Of a stretch of DNA of 64,000 nucleotides, positions 62,176 through 64,000 are shown in pieces. The notes beneath the pieces are model-generated. The model was not told the DNA's origin, did not search any database, and was given only the letters and a program-made list of their open reading frames with translations. The stretch's first letter is position 1. Each line of letters starts with the position of its first letter. The position numbers and the translations under genes are program-made. The DNA comes from Siderastrea siderea (Eukaryota > Cnidaria > Anthozoa > Scleractinia > Rhizangiidae): contig OZ034978.1 in the NCBI GenBank assembly GCA_964030785.1, positions 12,575,953 to 12,639,952 of the forward strand, written 5' to 3'.

Positions 62176-63048
62176 CTACCATTTTCGTTCAACCCTGAAG
62201 CGTGACGATTTTTTCGCGTATGTTTACTATTTAAACATAACGGTTTTGTCTGGTTACGAGTCACTTTAGACCAATGAAACCTTGACGGTTATGTCGCGAA
62301 ACTGACAAGGTTCTTGGCGCCATTCGAACATGTTTTGTTCACGTGCTCTGAGACTTTTCAGGTTTTGCCGCCCGAAAGTCTTTAATTTTTTGCAGTGAAG
62401 GAGATGAGAAAAGTTAACAAGTTAACAAGTTTGGAAGGAGTTATCGTCCAGGAGTCGCTTTAGACCAAGATTTAAAGTGCTCCATCATTGACAGAATGTT
62501 TTTTAATATCAGTGAGGGTCTGAGTGAAGGGGGTGAACAAGTTACGGGTTATATTCCGCGGAGTTTTACACAATTTGCGAACGAGTTGCCTGACCGTAAA
62601 CACCGCAAAATCTGTATGGCACAGGTACTGCGACGATATGCAAAAATTAGCAAAGCCTAAAGAGGCCTGACATCTGAAAAATTACAGGAAGATGACCTTG
62701 AACTCATCGAAGTATTGAAAGTCCACTACTGATCTATCTCCCTTTCCCAAATCACCGAGGAGTTAGTGCAGTTTGGAACACAACAAATTTCAATGTTGGC
62801 CGTTTCGCGGACCATAAAGTTTCAAAGCACGTGAACAAAACATGCTCCTGTGCACGGAAAACCTGAAAAGTTTCAGAGCACGTGAACAAAACATGTTCGA
62901 ATGGCGCCAAGAACCTTGTCAGTTTCGCGACATAACCGACAAGGTTTCATTGGTCTAAAGTGACACGTAACGAGACAAAACCGTTAAGTTTAAAACGTAA
63001 ACATACACGAAAAAATCGTCACGCTTCAGGGTTGAACGAAAATGTTGG
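62176..63048. mobile_element. Tc1/mariner-like element with about 200-bp inverted ends, 873 bp
   Basis: TA flanks the element (62174-62175 and 63049-63050), and unit 2 lacks it. The ends are long inverted repeats: cattttcgttcaaccctgaa at left returns inverted at right, and similarity extends about 200 bases inward to near 62375 and 62860. Between them is one degenerate transposase frame. TA target, long inverted ends and a helix-turn-helix-like fragment all fit Tc1/mariner (IS630 group). Confidence 0.85.
62451..62824 (+). pseudogene. Tc1/mariner-type transposase N-terminal fragment
   Basis: A single frame with two internal stops encodes GVALDQDLKCSIIDR, GGEQVTGYIPRSFTQFANEL and, after the first stop, TSEKLQEDDLELIEVLKV and ITEELVQFGTQQISMLAVSR. 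The spacing of two helix-turn-helix-like units is that of paired-type DNA-binding domains in Tc1-like transposases. The catalytic DDE/D part is absent. It is inactive. Confidence 0.7.
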
Positions 63049-63275
63049 TATGAAAGGTGTACCTCTACTAAGTTTCATGAAACTGCGTCAATAAAATGGA
63101 AAAAGGGGAAAACAGGATTCTCACTTTTGTTATGACATGTTAAATAAAAGTTTGAGGTTGTCAACCAAGCAAACTAGATTAAATCAACTCTGTTGTGACA
63201 GGGGCAGAGGGGACCCCTGACCTTGCTTATACTGAATGTTTTCTTTAACCTGTACTGTGGATTTCGTTTTCCTAG

Positions 63276-63510
63276 ATGAACCTGCTGCCTATTCACAAGC
63301 AGCAAAACTGTTCACCGATTGTGGACAATTTGCGTTCAGTACATCCACTTATTGATCGACCCGTCAAGGCTTGTTTCTAGGTCGACCTACGCCATTGCCA
63401 AGACAAATCCAGTTTGTGAAACCACGGGCGCATCTGCTGTCAGCACTACTGAAGGCCCGTTTTTCTCAATGCTGTTTCCTGCTTATATTCTGAAGTCAAA
63501 TGACCGTTGT
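63276..63510 (+). pseudogene. Carbonic anhydrase remnant B, unit 3 (exon 7-like)
   Basis: After TTTTCCTAG the frame reads MNLLPIHKQQNCSPIVDNLR then SVHPLIDRPVKACF and a stop. It keeps the exon 7 start Met that units 1 and 2 have changed to GTG. The hydrophobic tail is recognisable downstream (about 63440-63490). Confidence 0.85.
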
Positions 63511-63700
63511 ACTACTTTGACAACTTTCATTTCCGTCTCTACAGAATTAAGAAGAGTTGGTTTCACTTAAATGTCATGAGCACTGGTGCACACTTCTGAT
63601 GGGTGGAACCAAAGGCCATTCCCTTTCAGAATATAGAAGAAAAATTTACTCGTGTTTTTTCGAATAATTTTTTTCCCTTGAGTGTCTTAGATAGCAGTGA

Positions 63701-64000
63701 TCTTCTGTATCTACTATATGCGGTAATATAGCTTGCACCTGTTATTGTTTCAGCTTCGCTAAGATACTGAATTTGCGTTATTAATGCAAAATCCCATTGA
63801 ATCCCATCTCATTCCATTAAATTCCTCTTCAAAAAGGCAAATGGCAAAGAACATGGAAGAAAAGAATTTCCGTGACCTTGGGAATAAAATGTTGTCCGCA
63901 GGAAATCTGTCAAGTGTCAGCGTTGTCCAGTATCGAACTACTTCACCTACACTTTGCGTGCTTATGTTTTATTTCACTGATGAGTTGGGTAGTCTTGAAA
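63701..64000 (+). repeat. Start of a fourth tandem unit, cut by the window end
   Basis: From anchor 63704 the sequence again follows the start of units 1 to 3, including ccgtgaccttgggaat and cgcaggaaatctgtcaagtg. By comparison, the next carbonic anhydrase ATG is expected about 5.1 kb after the anchor. Confidence 0.85.

Larger units (their letters stand above)
48471..63700 (+). repeat. Tandem carbonic anhydrase unit 3 (about 15.2 kb)
   Basis: Collinear with unit 2 from anchor 48476 and sharing its 4.2-kb deletion junction. It is longer because of three private insertions (about 59529-60233, 61358-61514 and 62176-63048). Introns and flank are more diverged from units 1 and 2 than those are from each other. 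The 5' flank 48476-53550 holds no recognised gene. Confidence 0.9.

Noticed and set aside
1..64000. CRISPR arrays, bacterial operons, rRNA genes
   Set aside because: No spaced repeat arrays, ribosome-binding sites or rRNA-like sequences are seen. Introns with GT/AG borders show the DNA is eukaryotic.

Overview
The window is eukaryotic and animal. It is AT-rich, with small exons bounded by GT/AG introns, abundant DNA-transposon debris, tRNA-derived repeats and a single-exon rhodopsin-class GPCR. The gene content (a tandem cluster of secreted alpha-carbonic anhydrases, a GPCR of an amplified family) and the repeat style point to a cnidarian, most likely a stony coral. The species assignment is inference.

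Left part (1-17.8 kb): mostly non-coding sequence and pseudogenes. Two decayed minus-strand copies of an MMACHC-like gene (vitamin B12 trafficking) lie at about 3.05-7.0 kb and 13.97-14.55 kb. The first copy is broken by two DNA transposons with readable target duplications (TA and TTAA), and the TTAA element contains a second TTAA element. Between the copies lie a wrecked GPCR pseudogene (7.5-8.6 kb) and one intact GPCR (10034-11191, 385 aa). Each is followed by a leftover TM7/C-tail fragment. Further right are a 2-kb element with 32-bp perfect inverted ends and a 67-bp tandem repeat (14737-16690), and a GC-rich repeat with a tRNA-like module (16.9-17.7 kb).

Right part (17.8-64 kb): a tandem array of large units, each with about 5.1 kb of non-coding 5' flank, one intact 7-exon alpha-carbonic anhydrase gene, then two decayed carbonic anhydrase 3' ends (remnants A and B). 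Intact genes start at 22891, 40351 and 53591. Each encodes a 353-aa protein with signal peptide, full catalytic site and a Thr-rich GPI-type C terminus. Units are about 17.4, 13.2 and 15.2 kb. A fourth begins at about 63.7 kb and is cut by the window end, so another intact gene is expected about 4.8 kb further on. Length differences come from about 4.2 kb kept only in unit 1 (a carbonic anhydrase fragment with exon 2, foldback elements and a minisatellite) and from three insertions found only in unit 3.

Functionally, the three enzymes should sit on the cell surface or in an extracellular or calcifying space and interconvert CO2 and bicarbonate. The array looks like a gene family growing by block duplication, with exchange between copies and repeated loss of the 3' neighbours.
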